Of a DNA stretch of 64,000 nt, positions 37,297-47,510 are shown piece after piece. Below the pieces are notes generated by a model. That model did no database searches. It was not told where the DNA came from and saw only the letters and a program-made list of their open reading frames with translations. Origin of the DNA: Sulfitobacter sp. S223 (GTDB taxonomy: Bacteria > Pseudomonadota > Alphaproteobacteria > Rhodobacterales > Rhodobacteraceae); contig NZ_CP083560.1 in assembly GCF_025143825.1 (NCBI RefSeq), forward strand, positions 868,001 through 932,000, in the 5' to 3' direction. Positions within the stretch are counted from its first letter, which is position 1. Each line of letters opens with the position of its first letter. The position numbers and the translations under genes were made by a program.

Positions 37297-38081
37297 GATG
37301 GCCTCCAGTTGGACAGCGTTTCGAGAATGGTTTTGAGGTGTGTGCGCAGTCGGGATGCGCGGTCTGTGTCATAGGTCCACGGCGGGGCCTCATGCATATA
37401 GGTCGATTGGGCTAACTCCATCTGGATTGCATGGATGCCATACGCAGGTTGACCGTAGTGACGGGTGGTCCAGCCGCCCTTAAAGCGACCATTTAGGATC
37501 GTGCTGTAATTATTTGATTTTTCGCACATTTCACTGATTTTGGATTCGATGTCTGGCGCGCAGGTTGCGCCGGAATTGGTGCCGATGTTGAAATCCGGCA
37601 AGACGCCATCGAAGAGAAACGGGATGCGCGACCGGATAGAATGACAATCATAAAGCACTGCAAAACCGTGTATCGATTTGATCCTTTCCAGCTCTGTCGC
37701 CAAGGCCAGATGGTAGGTCGCATGATAGGTGGCGCGTCTGTGTTCGATCTCTGCCGCGTCGGGTTCTTGACCATCAAGGTGTATCGCTCGTCCGTCAAAA
37801 TCGGTCAGCGGACACAGGCCTGTGGTGTTCTGGCCGGGATAAAGGCTGTTGCCTGACGGGTCGCGATTGACGTCGATCACGTAGCGGTGGACGTTAGTGC
37901 GCACTGTCGTGAGGTCAGGCACCAAACCGTTGTAGAGGGTGTGGATATGCCAATCCGTGTCTGCGATCGCGCGGCCTGTTTCGTTCAACCGCGCGCGGCA
38001 GTCTTCGGGGATGTGCGTGCCAGTGTGTGGCAGGCCCAACACCAGTGGGCTGTCACCCTGTGAGACGTCGATCCAGCTCAC
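37293..38081 (-). CDS. hutG: N-formylglutamate deformylase
   Basis: HutG hydrolyses N-formylglutamate to glutamate and formate, the last step of the five-step Hut route. The 262-residue protein shows [14 protein letters not shown], the [20 protein letters not shown] block and [11 protein letters not shown] with metal-binding His. The presence of hutF in this window fits this formyl branch rather than the formimidoyl-glutamase branch. It overlaps both neighbours by 4 bases. Confidence 0.95.
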   Translation of the reverse strand: MSWIDVSQGDSPLVLGLPHTGTHIPEDCRARLNETGRAIADTDWHIHTLYNGLVPDLTTVRTNVHRYVIDVNRDPSGNSLYPGQNTTGLCPLTDFDGRAIHLDGQEPDAAEIEHRRATYHATYHLALATELERIKSIHGFAVLYDCHSIRSRIPFLFDGVLPDFNIGTNSGATCAPDIESKISEMCEKSNNYSTILNGRFKGGWTTRHYGQPAYGIHAIQMELAQSTYMHEAPPWTYDTDRASRLRTHLKTILETLSNWRPS

Positions 38082-39604
38082 AGCATCATCTCCAGACCGG
38101 CGGCAGCGGCAAGACTATCTGTCAAAATGCAATCGGCTGCGTCTCTGAGGTCGGGCGCAAGATAACGGTCCTCTTGCAAGCTCGGGATGGTTTTGCGCAG
38201 ACAATCAATGGCTGATTGTAAGGGCGCAGAAGTCGTCAGCGGCCCGCGTTGTTCGATGCCTTGCGCGGCGCACATTGCCTCAATCCCCAGAATGACCGAC
38301 AGGTTCGCCGTCATCCGCCCCAGACGGCGGGCGCCATGCGCTGCCATGCTGACGTGGTCCTCCTGATTGGCCGAGGTCGGCGTGCTGTCGGTGGAGCAGG
38401 GGTTGGCTAGATGCTTGTTCTCGCTCATCAACGCGGCCGTGGTGACTTCCGCGATCATCAAGCCGGAATTCAGGCCGGGTGCAGGCGTCAGGAAAGGTGG
38501 CAGGTCGAACGACAATGTGGGGTCCACCATCAGTGCCACGCGGCGCTGGGCAATCGCCCCGATCTCCGCCAGCGCCAGTGCGATCTGGTCGGCGGCAAAG
38601 GCGACAGGTTCGGCATGGAAGTTGCCGCCTGAAAGGATCTCTCCTGTCGCTGGGATCACCAGGGGGTTATCGGTGACGGCGTTTGCCTCGATCCGGAGCG
38701 TCTGGGCTGCAAAGCGCAGCAGATCGATCGCAGCGCCCGTCACCTGTGGTTGGCATCGGATGCAATAGGGGTCCTGAACGCGGGTGTCCCCGTCGCGGTG
38801 GCTTTCGCGGATGATGCTTCCTTCCAGAAGGCGTGACATTGCGGCGGCAACTTCAATCTGGCCTTGATGACCGCGCAGGCTGTGGATCGCTGGATTTAAC
38901 GGAGCGGTAGACCCCATGATCGCGTCTGTGGACAGTGCAGACGTCACAACAGCAGCACGCGCCGCGCGCCAGCCTTCGAACAGGGCCGCCAGCGCAAGGG
39001 CTGTTGAAAACTGGGTGCCGTTGATCAGGGCAAGGCCCTCTTTGGCGCCCAACACAACAGGGCGAAGACCCGCCGCATCCAGCGCCGCACCGCCTGCCAT
39101 TATTTGCCCCTGAAAGACTGCTTCGCCTTCACCGATCATCACGGCGGCCATATGCGCCAACGGGGCCAGATCGCCCGAGGCACCGACCGACCCCTGTACC
39201 GGAATCACAGGCAGCACGTCGGCTGTTATCATCGCTTCGATCAGCGCGCAGATATCCCACCTCACGCCCGAAGCGCCCCGGCCCAGCGACAACAGCTTTA
39301 GCGCCATCATCAGGCGGGTCGTGCCTGGTTCAAGGGTTTCGCCCACTCCGCAACAGTGGGACAGGATCAGGTTGCGTTGCAGTGTCGCTGTATCCTGTGG
39401 CGCGATCCGCACCGACGCGAGCTTTCCGAAGCCGGTGTTGATACCGTACACGGGTGTGTTGCCGCTGGCTGCCTGTGCGACAATTGCGGCGGATGCGTCG
39501 ACAGCTGCGCGCGCCCCGGGATCAAGCTGAACTGGGTCCGAATGCCTCCAGAGCGCTTCGAGTTGTACAAGCGTCGCGGCACCGGGGATGAGTGTGAGCG
39601 TCAT
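38078..39604 (-). CDS. hutH: Histidine ammonia-lyase
   Basis: HutH removes ammonia from histidine to give urocanate. The self-made MIO electrophile comes from the Ala-Ser-Gly in [15 protein letters not shown] near residue 145. [12 protein letters not shown] near the start and [12 protein letters not shown] with the conserved QDxYxxR are also present. 508 residues, standard length. It overlaps hutG and hutI by 4 bases each. Confidence 0.97.
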   Translation of the reverse strand: MTLTLIPGAATLVQLEALWRHSDPVQLDPGARAAVDASAAIVAQAASGNTPVYGINTGFGKLASVRIAPQDTATLQRNLILSHCCGVGETLEPGTTRLMMALKLLSLGRGASGVRWDICALIEAMITADVLPVIPVQGSVGASGDLAPLAHMAAVMIGEGEAVFQGQIMAGGAALDAAGLRPVVLGAKEGLALINGTQFSTALALAALFEGWRAARAAVVTSALSTDAIMGSTAPLNPAIHSLRGHQGQIEVAAAMSRLLEGSIIRESHRDGDTRVQDPYCIRCQPQVTGAAIDLLRFAAQTLRIEANAVTDNPLVIPATGEILSGGNFHAEPVAFAADQIALALAEIGAIAQRRVALMVDPTLSFDLPPFLTPAPGLNSGLMIAEVTTAALMSENKHLANPCSTDSTPTSANQEDHVSMAAHGARRLGRMTANLSVILGIEAMCAAQGIEQRGPLTTSAPLQSAIDCLRKTIPSLQEDRYLAPDLRDAADCILTDSLAAAAGLEMML

Positions 39605-40803
39605 GTTTTCCCTCCAAGCAGACGGGCATGGAGGGGATTGATTCCGATGCCATAAGATAATTCAGCCGGATCGCGCACGTTCCAGATCGCCAGATCCGCG
39701 CGCATACCTTTGGCAATGACCCCGCAGTCTGGCAGCCCTACCGCACGGGCCGCGTTGCGGGTCGTGCCGGCCAGCGCCTCTGCCGGGGTCATGCGGAACA
39801 AGGTGCAGGCCATATTCATTGCCAAAAGAAGGGAACCCATAGGGGATGACCCGGGGTTCCAATCTGTGGCCACAGCCATAGCAACGCCCTGGTCGCGAAA
39901 GGCCTGAAGCGGCGGCGCTTGGGTTTCGTGGATTGTGTAGAATGCGCCGGGCAGCACAACGGCAACCGTGCCTGCCGCTGCCAGTGCGGCTGCGTCCTCA
40001 GCGGTGGCATACTCCACATGATCGGCAGACAGCGCGCCATACTGCGCCGCCAATGCGGTTCCGCCAATGTGGCTCAGCTGTTCGGCATGCAATTTCACTG
40101 GCAGACCCAGCGTGCGGGCTTTGTCAAAAACGCGGGCGATCTGCGCCGTGTCAAAGGCGATGCCCTCACAAAACCCGTCCACCGCATCGACCAGACCTTC
40201 GGCGTGTGCCGCTTCGAGAGCGGGCAGGCAGATTGTGTCAATATAGGTATCCGCGTCCATGCCGGTAGGCACCGCATGCGCGCCCAGAAAGCTGGTGACG
40301 ATGCGCACGGGCCGCTGTTGCTCCAGCTTACGGGCCACGCGCAGCATCTTAAGCTCGGTTTCGATGTCCAGCCCGTAGCCTGATTTGACCTCGATCACGC
40401 TGACCCCTTCGGCGATCAAAGCGTCAACGCGGGGCAAGGCGCTGGACAGCAGATCGTTCTCGGTCGCCGCACGGGTCGCCGTGACTGTCGATATAATTCC
40501 GCCACCGGCGCGCGCCACTTCTTCATAACTCGCACCGTTCAGGCGCATCTCGAATTCGCGCGCGCGGTTGCCGCCGTGAACAATATGGGTGTGGCAATCA
40601 ATCAAGGCAGGAGTGACCAGACGCCCCTCAAGGTTCTGACGCGGCAGTTCTCGATACCGCTCAGGAAGCGTGGCGGCCGGGCCAACCCAGTCAATCAGGT
40701 CCTCCGATAGGACAATCGCCGCATCTTGTATCAGGCCGTATCCCTGCGTGTCGGGGCTCATCGTTGCGGCGGTCAGTCCGGTCATGACGTGGGAGCGGGG
40801 CAT
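39601..40803 (-). CDS. hutI: Imidazolonepropionase
   Basis: HutI opens imidazolone propionate to N-formimidoyl-glutamate. It is a 400-residue amidohydrolase with the metal site [21 protein letters not shown] and [13 protein letters not shown] 40803 is used; a TTG one codon upstream is also in frame. First gene of the minus-strand hut run, 37 bases from the HutC-like operator. Confidence 0.96.
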   Translation of the reverse strand: MPRSHVMTGLTAATMSPDTQGYGLIQDAAIVLSEDLIDWVGPAATLPERYRELPRQNLEGRLVTPALIDCHTHIVHGGNRAREFEMRLNGASYEEVARAGGGIISTVTATRAATENDLLSSALPRVDALIAEGVSVIEVKSGYGLDIETELKMLRVARKLEQQRPVRIVTSFLGAHAVPTGMDADTYIDTICLPALEAAHAEGLVDAVDGFCEGIAFDTAQIARVFDKARTLGLPVKLHAEQLSHIGGTALAAQYGALSADHVEYATAEDAAALAAAGTVAVVLPGAFYTIHETQAPPLQAFRDQGVAMAVATDWNPGSSPMGSLLLAMNMACTLFRMTPAEALAGTTRNAARAVGLPDCGVIAKGMRADLAIWNVRDPAELSYGIGINPLHARLLGGKT

Positions 40804-40837
40804 CAAGAATCCTTGCGTTGAGAGTTACATAAAATTA

Positions 40838-40853
40838 ATATGTATGTACTTAA
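40838..40853. promoter_or_regulatory. HutC-type operator between hutI and hutF
   Basis: TGTATGTACT (40841-40850), set in AT-rich flanks, matches nine of ten positions of the TGTA-TG-TACA dyad described for Pseudomonas HutC sites. It lies near the middle of the 71-base divergent gap, so one bound repressor could block both hutIHGU and hutFC promoters. Urocanate is the usual inducer. Confidence 0.75.
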
Positions 40854-40874
40854 TAAAGTCAACGGAGTTATTTC

Positions 40875-42242
40875 GTGCAAATCATTCATGCGAAACAGGC
40901 GCTTACCCCGACGGGTTGGCAGAGCGATGTTGAAGTGACCTTGGATGCAGGGGGGCGAATCGCAGGTCTGGGTCCACAGCTGCGTGCACCGACTAGCCGT
41001 GTAGCGCTGCTTTTGCCCGCGCCGTTGAACTTGCACAGCCATGCGTTTCAGCGCGCCATGGCCGGTCTGACCGAAGCACGTGGCCCCGATCCCAAAGACA
41101 GCTTCTGGAGCTGGCGGCGGCTGATGTACAAGTTTTTGGACCAATTATCGCCGGATCAGGTTGAGGCAATTGCCGCGCTGGTTTTCATGGAAATGCTGGA
41201 GGCAGGGTACGGCGCTGTCGCAGAGTTCCATTATCTGCACCATGACGTTGGTGGTGTGCCTTATCGCAACCTTGCAGAGATGTCCGAGAGGATCGTTTCA
41301 GCCGCGCTTACCAGTGGCATCGGCCTGACATTGCTGCCTGTTCATTATCAGTTCGGCGGGTGTGATCTGCGCCCGCTCAATGGCGGGCAACAACGGTTCG
41401 GGAATGATCCTGATCGGTTCATGCGCTTGCATACAGATGCGGTCGGGGCGGTCGCTTTGGGGGCGGGTGACTATGCCACAGGGGTTGCGCCGCATTCTTT
41501 GCGGGCGGTCAATCCTGAGGGCCTTGCAGACATCCTTGGACAGGCAGGATCAGGTCCGGTTCACATGCATCTTGCAGAGCAGGTGGCGGAAGTAGATGAA
41601 GTTTTTTCACATCTGGGTGCACGTCCCACGGAATGGCTTTTGGATAATTATGCGGTCGATGACCGGTGGTGTTTGATCCACTGCACGCAGATGACCGAGG
41701 CAGAGACGGCAGCCCTTGCCAAGACAGGTGCGGTGGCGGGGCTGTGTCCATTGACAGAATCGAACCTCGGAGACGGGATCTTTAACGGGACCACTTACAT
41801 GGGGCAGGGCGGCGCTTTGGGGGTAGGCTCTGATTCCAATGTGCATATCTCGCTGTTTGAAGAACTTAAGACACTGGAGTATTCCCAGCGTCTGCGTGAT
41901 CTGTCACGTGCGGCATTGGCAACGAAAGATCGCTCCACAGGCCGTGTTCTTTTCGACGCAGCAGCCAAAGGTGGTGCGCAGGCGGGTGGTCGCGACAGTG
42001 GCCGGATTGAAGTGGGCCTATGGGCTGATCTGGTCGGGCTGGATGATGACAACCAATGGCTCTGCAACCGGCAGGGCGACGCGGCCTTGGACAGTCTGAT
42101 TTTCGGGGGCGGTGGTAAATCATGTGTTCGCGATGTCTGGAGCGCGGGTCGCCATGTGGTTAAGGAGGGTCGCCATTCAAGGCGCGATGCCATAGTTTCG
42201 AACTTCAAAACTGTAATGCGGCAACTGGAGACCAACATTTGA
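40875..42242 (+). CDS. hutF: Formimidoylglutamate deiminase
   Basis: HutF converts N-formimidoyl-glutamate to N-formylglutamate and ammonia, feeding HutG. It is a 455-residue amidohydrolase with the metal motif NLHSHAFQRAM, then HMHLAEQ, HCTQMTE and GVGSDSN. The start is a GTG at 40875 with GGAG upstream. It ends overlapping the hutC start. The HutF plus HutG pairing shows that the longer, formylglutamate branch is used. Confidence 0.95.
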   Translation: MQIIHAKQALTPTGWQSDVEVTLDAGGRIAGLGPQLRAPTSRVALLLPAPLNLHSHAFQRAMAGLTEARGPDPKDSFWSWRRLMYKFLDQLSPDQVEAIAALVFMEMLEAGYGAVAEFHYLHHDVGGVPYRNLAEMSERIVSAALTSGIGLTLLPVHYQFGGCDLRPLNGGQQRFGNDPDRFMRLHTDAVGAVALGAGDYATGVAPHSLRAVNPEGLADILGQAGSGPVHMHLAEQVAEVDEVFSHLGARPTEWLLDNYAVDDRWCLIHCTQMTEAETAALAKTGAVAGLCPLTESNLGDGIFNGTTYMGQGGALGVGSDSNVHISLFEELKTLEYSQRLRDLSRAALATKDRSTGRVLFDAAAKGGAQAGGRDSGRIEVGLWADLVGLDDDNQWLCNRQGDAALDSLIFGGGGKSCVRDVWSAGRHVVKEGRHSRRDAIVSNFKTVMRQLETNI

Positions 42243-42940
42243 CTGGGCAGACGCGGCTTTCCTGGACCGATGTGCGCGATACGATACGCGACCGGATCCT
42301 AAGCAGAACCTATGCACCCGGAGACAGGCTGCCGCGGGACGAAGACATTGCAGCCGAATTGGGCTGCGCGCGTCCCACTGTTCACCGTGCCATGCAGGAT
42401 TTGGCCCAAATCGGTCTGGTCGAGCGTAAGCGCAAAGGCGGTACACACGTTCGGGCAGACCCCGTCACACGCGCTACCTTTGATATTCCCATCACGCGGC
42501 GAGAGGTCGAACAACGGGGCAGCAAATATAGCTACCAGCTGATCAGCCGCTCATTAGCGGATACGCCGATGTCGGTGATGGTCCGGTTCGGCATCCAGCA
42601 TCCGGTACAAATGCTTCAGGTCAAGGCGCTGCATCTGGCTGATAACCGCCCGTATATCTTTGAAGATCGCTGGGTCGATCTCCGTTCCAATCCCGATATT
42701 CTGGACGTCGATCTGGAAAGCGAAAGTGCGAACGAATGGCTGGTGCGCAACAAGCCGTACAGCCGACTTGATGTCCGGTTCTACGCGATGAGTGCCGAGG
42801 GCGAATGCGCCGAACACCTTGCAACCGGTGCCGGCGCGGCGCTGCTCGTGATCGAGCGTACGACCTGGCTTGGGCTTGATCCAATCACGACTGTTCAGGC
42901 CGTCGCGGCCCCTGGATATCAATTGGTTGCGCAGAACTGA
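42239..42940 (+). CDS. hutC: Histidine utilization repressor (GntR/HutC family)
   Basis: The N-terminal winged helix-turn-helix (residues about 10-75, with GDRLPRDEDIAAELGCARPT) and the C-terminal UTRA effector domain (90-230, with IEDRWVDL-like FEDRWVDLRS) define a HutC-type regulator. It should repress the hut genes until urocanate binds. The start is TTG 42239, overlapping the hutF stop, with GGAG 8 bases upstream. 233 residues, standard length. Confidence 0.93.
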   Translation: MTGQTRLSWTDVRDTIRDRILSRTYAPGDRLPRDEDIAAELGCARPTVHRAMQDLAQIGLVERKRKGGTHVRADPVTRATFDIPITRREVEQRGSKYSYQLISRSLADTPMSVMVRFGIQHPVQMLQVKALHLADNRPYIFEDRWVDLRSNPDILDVDLESESANEWLVRNKPYSRLDVRFYAMSAEGECAEHLATGAGAALLVIERTTWLGLDPITTVQAVAAPGYQLVAQN

Positions 42941-43175
42941 TCGAACAGGTCTGCACCAAAGAGGTTGAGAAAGAGACAGCGCTGAGTTTTGCCAAAGGCC
43001 GTCAATTCCCGAGTAACTCAGTCAACCACGGTGCAAAGCCGAACCTAGAAGGCAGCAATTCAGGCCCGTATTTTTGATCCGAAACAGCTAAGGGTAGTTT
43101 TGTGTCATTCTTTGCCGTGACCTTGCTGGTTCTGTGCAATAGGTTGCTCGGCGAAGCCGTCACGGAATGGGATCA

Positions 43176-46100
43176 ATGAACGTTTTTTCAAGCAAAAACA
43201 GACCGGTGCATAAAGGCCCCTATCCATCAGAGCTGCTGGCGCGCAGGCGTGATATGCCTGACCTGTCGGCAATTCTTGCGCATTCTCCCTTGGTTTTTGA
43301 ACGGCCCGAGGACCCGCGCAGCATTGTTAACGCCATGGGAGAGTACCACGCGATGCTGGACGCTATCCGGCATGGCAGTACCAATGCGCAAAAGGCAGCC
43401 TGTCCCGATGATCCGGCAGAGCGGGCGGCGCATCTTAAATCATTTGGCTACTTCGCAGATGCCGCTGTGGTCGGTAGCTGTTTGCTGCCGCGCTCTGCTA
43501 TTCTGGATCATCCGCACCGTAATCCGGCCTTGTCACGGCTGGCTGAAACCTTGCGCACGCGCCAGACGAAAACGCTGGCCTCCGGCATTGATATGATTAT
43601 GGCCGATTTAAAGGACTCCATCGCATCCCCGCCGGGTACCATTGATGGCCACACGCACGCGATCGTGTTGCTGTATGAAAATCCGCGCGCGCCTGAGGAC
43701 GGCGAAGCAGGCACCGGTTGGATTGATCGTGCGCAAGCCCATCGTGCAAGCCTTCTGGCGGCTGAAACGGCTGTCGTACTGGCCGAATATATTCGTCTCT
43801 TGGGGTACGATGCGCGTGCGCATACAGGGGCCGATGCGGATGTAGATCTCAATCAGTTGGCTGTCGCCGCCGGCCTTGTCACGCTTGAAAACGGCGGTCT
43901 GATACATCCCTATATCGGCACGCGGTTTGGGCTTGCTGCAATCACGACCACGTTCGAGGTTTCGCCTGATCTGCCTTTGGAACCTATGGCGCGTCAGCCA
44001 GTTTCCGCTTTTGGCTTGAAATGGCGGTTTGGTGGACCATATGCGCGCAATGCTTCCAACGCAGTTCCCTTCGCCAAACGGCGCTTTGTAGATGGGGCGC
44101 ATCCGTTTGAAACTCTTAAACGGGTCGAATCTCCTACCACCTATATTGACGCGGCGCGGGTTGCGCGGGTGCCAAAACGGGCGGATTTGTTTGCCCGCGC
44201 GCAATTCGGAGACCTGGGTAAAGCCGTCCAAAAGGGGGCGGCCGGTGGTCACTATGCGCGCAAGGCGGCCCCGTCGATGGCGCAGCGTCGTGCGCTGGGC
44301 GCTTTCGTTTTGCTGCAGGACGGCACGCCCGCACCGAACCGTGTGAAACTGCCCCCGCAAGAGGCGGCAGAATTGGTCAAGGCGACCGCTTACTGGTTGG
44401 GCTGTGATGCTGTTGGCATTTCGGCGTGCCCCGACTGGACATGGTACAGTCATGATGCGCGCGGGGATGTGATTGATCCGCCCCACGATCAGGCGATCAG
44501 CGTGATCATTGATCAAGGCTATGAGACAATGGAGGGTGCCAGTGGAGACGACTGGATCAGTGTTGCCCAATCCATGCGTGCCTATCTGCGGTTTTCATTG
44601 CTGGGCGGGGTGCTTGCACAGCAAATCCGCAATCTGGGTTATAGCGCCAAAGCGCATACTGTGATGGACGGCGAAGTGCTGCAACCACCCTTGTTGCTTT
44701 TGTCTGGCTTGGGGGAGGTCAGCCGGATCGGAGAGGTCATCCTTAACCCGTTTCTTGGCCCGCGTCTGAAGTCTGGAGTTGTGACAACTGATTTGCCCAT
44801 GGCCCATGACAAACCGATCGATTTCGGTCTGCAAAAATTCTGTGAGGCCTGCAATAAATGCGCGCGCGAATGTCCGTCCGGTGCAATCACTGCCGGGCCA
44901 AAGCTGATGTTCAATGGATACGAGATTTGGAAGTCGGATAGCCAGAAATGTGCGACTTACCGCATCACCACCGAAGGTGGCGCAATGTGCGGACGCTGCA
45001 TGAAAACCTGTCCCTGGAACCTTGAAGGTCTGTTCGCGGAAAAGCCGTTCCGCTGGGCGGCGATGAACATCCCGTCCGCGGCACCGATTTTGGCAAAGCT
45101 GGACGATGCCGTGGGCAATGGCGGGCTGAATCCTGTCAAAAAGTGGTGGTGGGATTTGGAGCTGGACGAGAGCGGCAGCTACCAGCCCGCGAAAGCACCG
45201 GTGAACGCACGTGAGCTGCAAAAGGACCTGAAACTCGAATACGAGGACCAGACACTGGCGGTCTATCCTGCACCTCTTGCGCCACCACCCCATCCATATC
45301 CCTATCCGATGGACCGCGAGGCGGGGATCGAAGCCTATCAGGCCATGATCACAGCAGAGCAGTACAAAGCACATCTGGACAACGGAACGATCGATCAGGT
45401 CGCCCATATCTACACAGCTGATGGGGAAAGTCCGGTCATCGCTGCTTTGGTAAGCAAGGTAGAAGTGATCGCCGAAGGTGTCACCAAATACGAATTCAGC
45501 GCCCTTGACGGAAGCGATCTGCCAGAATGGCAGGCTGGCGCACATCTGGACATCGTTGTGGCGCCTGAATTCCTGCGCCAATATTCGATGTCAGGCAATC
45601 CCGCAGACCGTAGCACCTATCAGATTGCTGTGCTGCGCGAGGACGAAGGGCGCGGCGGCTCGAAGTTTATGCACCGCATCTTCACGCAGGGGCGGAGGGT
45701 GTTTATCTCCCGGCCAATCAACCACTTCGGTCTGGTTGATGGCGCCACGCATACGGTGCTGATGGGGGGGGGAATCGGCATTACCCCGATGATCGCCATG
45801 GCCCACGAACTTTTTGCCAAAGGCCGCTCGTTCGAGTTGCACTATTCAGGGCGCACGCGCAGAACGATGGGATTTCTGGAAGAATTTGCCGTGTTTGACT
45901 GGGCATCTCACGTCGCGCTCCATGTCTCTGATGAAGGCAGCCGGGCGGATCTCACGACGATCTTTGCAAATCAGCCCGAAGGCACGCATGTTTATACCTG
46001 CGGGGCAGAACCGTATATGGCGGCGGTTATGCAGGCCGCTTCACGGGCGGGTTTGCCAGATGATGCGCTGCATCTTGAGTATTTCTCCGTGCCGGAAGTG

Positions 46101-46382
46101 CCCGATTATGTGAACCATGATTTCACCCTGCGCCTTGCCAGATCAGGGCGCGATCTGCTTGTGCCAGCGGACCGTCCTGCGACGGATGTACTGGCCGAGA
46201 ACGGCGTTCATCTGGACGTCAAATGCGCCGATGGCCTATGTGGCGTATGCAAATGTGGGTTGATATCGGGTGAGGTTGAGCACCGCGATTTTGTTCTTTC
46301 CAAAGCCCAACGAGAGACCACGGTGATCTTGTGCCAGTCCCGTGCGGCCAAAGAAGGGGGCGTGATCGAAGTTGATCTTTGA
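43176..46382 (+). CDS. Self-sufficient reductive dehalogenase fused to an NAD(P)H/flavin/[2Fe-2S] reductase
   Basis: A 1068-residue multidomain protein. Residues 1 to about 620 are a reductive-dehalogenase module: a cobalamin-binding region with an internally repeated layout, a candidate catalytic Tyr424 (in WTWYSHD) and Lys492 (in YSAKAHT), then two [4Fe-4S] sites, Cys556/559/562/566 and Cys592/605/608/612. Residues about 745-960 form a phthalate-dioxygenase-reductase-like flavin and nucleotide module (RQYSMSGNP, GGGIGITPM). Residues 980-1068 form a plant-type ferredoxin with Cys1017/1022/1025/1053. There is no Tat signal, so it is cytoplasmic, unlike classical RdhA. This is the BhbA/NpRdhA layout, whose members remove halogens from halophenols in air. 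ATG 43167 is an alternative start. Confidence 0.9.
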   Translation: MNVFSSKNRPVHKGPYPSELLARRRDMPDLSAILAHSPLVFERPEDPRSIVNAMGEYHAMLDAIRHGSTNAQKAACPDDPAERAAHLKSFGYFADAAVVGSCLLPRSAILDHPHRNPALSRLAETLRTRQTKTLASGIDMIMADLKDSIASPPGTIDGHTHAIVLLYENPRAPEDGEAGTGWIDRAQAHRASLLAAETAVVLAEYIRLLGYDARAHTGADADVDLNQLAVAAGLVTLENGGLIHPYIGTRFGLAAITTTFEVSPDLPLEPMARQPVSAFGLKWRFGGPYARNASNAVPFAKRRFVDGAHPFETLKRVESPTTYIDAARVARVPKRADLFARAQFGDLGKAVQKGAAGGHYARKAAPSMAQRRALGAFVLLQDGTPAPNRVKLPPQEAAELVKATAYWLGCDAVGISACPDWTWYSHDARGDVIDPPHDQAISVIIDQGYETMEGASGDDWISVAQSMRAYLRFSLLGGVLAQQIRNLGYSAKAHTVMDGEVLQPPLLLLSGLGEVSRIGEVILNPFLGPRLKSGVVTTDLPMAHDKPIDFGLQKFCEACNKCARECPSGAITAGPKLMFNGYEIWKSDSQKCATYRITTEGGAMCGRCMKTCPWNLEGLFAEKPFRWAAMNIPSAAPILAKLDDAVGNGGLNPVKKWWWDLELDESGSYQPAKAPVNARELQKDLKLEYEDQTLAVYPAPLAPPPHPYPYPMDREAGIEAYQAMITAEQYKAHLDNGTIDQVAHIYTADGESPVIAALVSKVEVIAEGVTKYEFSALDGSDLPEWQAGAHLDIVVAPEFLRQYSMSGNPADRSTYQIAVLREDEGRGGSKFMHRIFTQGRRVFISRPINHFGLVDGATHTVLMGGGIGITPMIAMAHELFAKGRSFELHYSGRTRRTMGFLEEFAVFDWASHVALHVSDEGSRADLTTIFANQPEGTHVYTCGAEPYMAAVMQAASRAGLPDDALHLEYFSVPEVPDYVNHDFTLRLARSGRDLLVPADRPATDVLAENGVHLDVKCADGLCGVCKCGLISGEVEHRDFVLSKAQRETTVILCQSRAAKEGGVIEVDL

Positions 46383-46457
46383 CCGCGCGGCGGCCACCAA
46401 CACCCGTAAAGCCGGATCGGCTGGCACCAAGCCAGTGTTCGGGCGGGCGATAAAATC

Positions 46458-47510
46458 CTATTCGTAGCCGGTCATTTCCAGATACCCCTTCCCGCTGTGG
46501 CTACCACTGACCTGCACAGGCCCTTCCCAGTAGGGGACGGCCATATCCATCCATGCATTCGGGTTCACGGCGCCAACTTTGATATCAACACCGTATGCAG
46601 GAACGCGGACCTGCCAATTGGTCGGTACTTGCCGCCTGTCCACATCCGATATCGCAAGCGGTGTGGCGTCGAAGCTACCATTTTGCAGCGCTGTTGTTGT
46701 GCCGTCCGGCAAGATCCATGTCCCTGAAGTGTAGTAGCTGCCATCGGCCTGCCGAAGCCTGAATCCCATCAGCTTTTGCCCCTCCTCAAAAGAAATCGAG
46801 AACCAGTCCCACCCTGTCTGGTCTGCCGCAAGTGGTTGCGAGGACCATTCGCGGTCAAGCCATGCAGTGCCAGTGACAGGAATATCGCCCTCGGGCAGGG
46901 TCAGGGTGCCGGTCAGCTCAAAAAATGGCTGGGAGTAATAATAGCTTGCTTGTCCCTGCTGTGACTTGACCGAATAGCCGTCTGCACCGTGAAAAACCAA
47001 AGGGCCTTTGGCCTGTAAAGACACATCATACGAAAATTCAGGTCCGGCTGCGCGCAGTTTCAATGCATCAAAGCTGTCACCCCGCATATGCCATTCGTCA
47101 ATCCATGCGTTGAACGGGGCAGCGGTGACGCCCGCCTGTCCTGTCCCGCCGCGCGCAAATCGTTCAGAGGTGTAGTGAGCATTGGCTGAGGTCACGGCAG
47201 CATTGCCGAACCAGATTTGCGGGCTGTCCCAGTCTTGGGTGCTGTAGGGGGCAAGAGCGGAGCGAAACAGCGTCCATTGCAACCCGTAGGCGGTGCCGTC
47301 CGGACCGCGCATATTCGCCGTCAAGTACCACCACTCGATCCTATAGGCGGGGTGCGCCGCGTGATCAGCGGGAAAGCTGAACTGCGGCTCCGGGGTAGGG
47401 GTGGCAAAGCCTTCAGCCTCGCTGCCCATACCGGCAAAGCCCTGAGCCACCACTGGCAGCGCGCTAGCAACAGCGAGGAGTGTAACAAGCAGAGCGGCTC
47501 TAACGTTCAT
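46458..47510 (-). CDS. AttH/CrtC-like lipocalin-fold secreted protein
   Basis: A 350-residue protein with a signal peptide (cleaved after PVVAQ). Two lipocalin-like domains of the CrtC/AttH type (COG5621) are suggested by HPAYRIEWWYLTANM, GTAWLDREWSSQPL and WDWFSISF. CrtC is a carotenoid hydratase, but the partner ABC genes make the AttH export role more likely. ATG 47510 overlaps the permease stop by 11 bases; an in-frame TTG two codons earlier is also possible. Confidence 0.85.
   Translation of the reverse strand: MNVRAALLVTLLAVASALPVVAQGFAGMGSEAEGFATPTPEPQFSFPADHAAHPAYRIEWWYLTANMRGPDGTAYGLQWTLFRSALAPYSTQDWDSPQIWFGNAAVTSANAHYTSERFARGGTGQAGVTAAPFNAWIDEWHMRGDSFDALKLRAAGPEFSYDVSLQAKGPLVFHGADGYSVKSQQGQASYYYSQPFFELTGTLTLPEGDIPVTGTAWLDREWSSQPLAADQTGWDWFSISFEEGQKLMGFRLRQADGSYYTSGTWILPDGTTTALQNGSFDATPLAISDVDRRQVPTNWQVRVPAYGVDIKVGAVNPNAWMDMAVPYWEGPVQVSGSHSGKGYLEMTGYE

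Noticed and set aside
43176..44400. Membrane-bound respiratory RdhA with Tat signal
   Set aside because: No twin-arginine signal or RdhB anchor gene; the C-terminal reductase fusion shows the soluble type.
43608..44570. 320-codon frame antisense to the dehalogenase
   Set aside because: Shadow of a high-G+C gene whose own frame has clear cofactor motifs.
44595..45581. 328-codon frame antisense to the dehalogenase
   Set aside because: Also a shadow; it covers the Fe-S motifs on the opposite strand and has no start signal.
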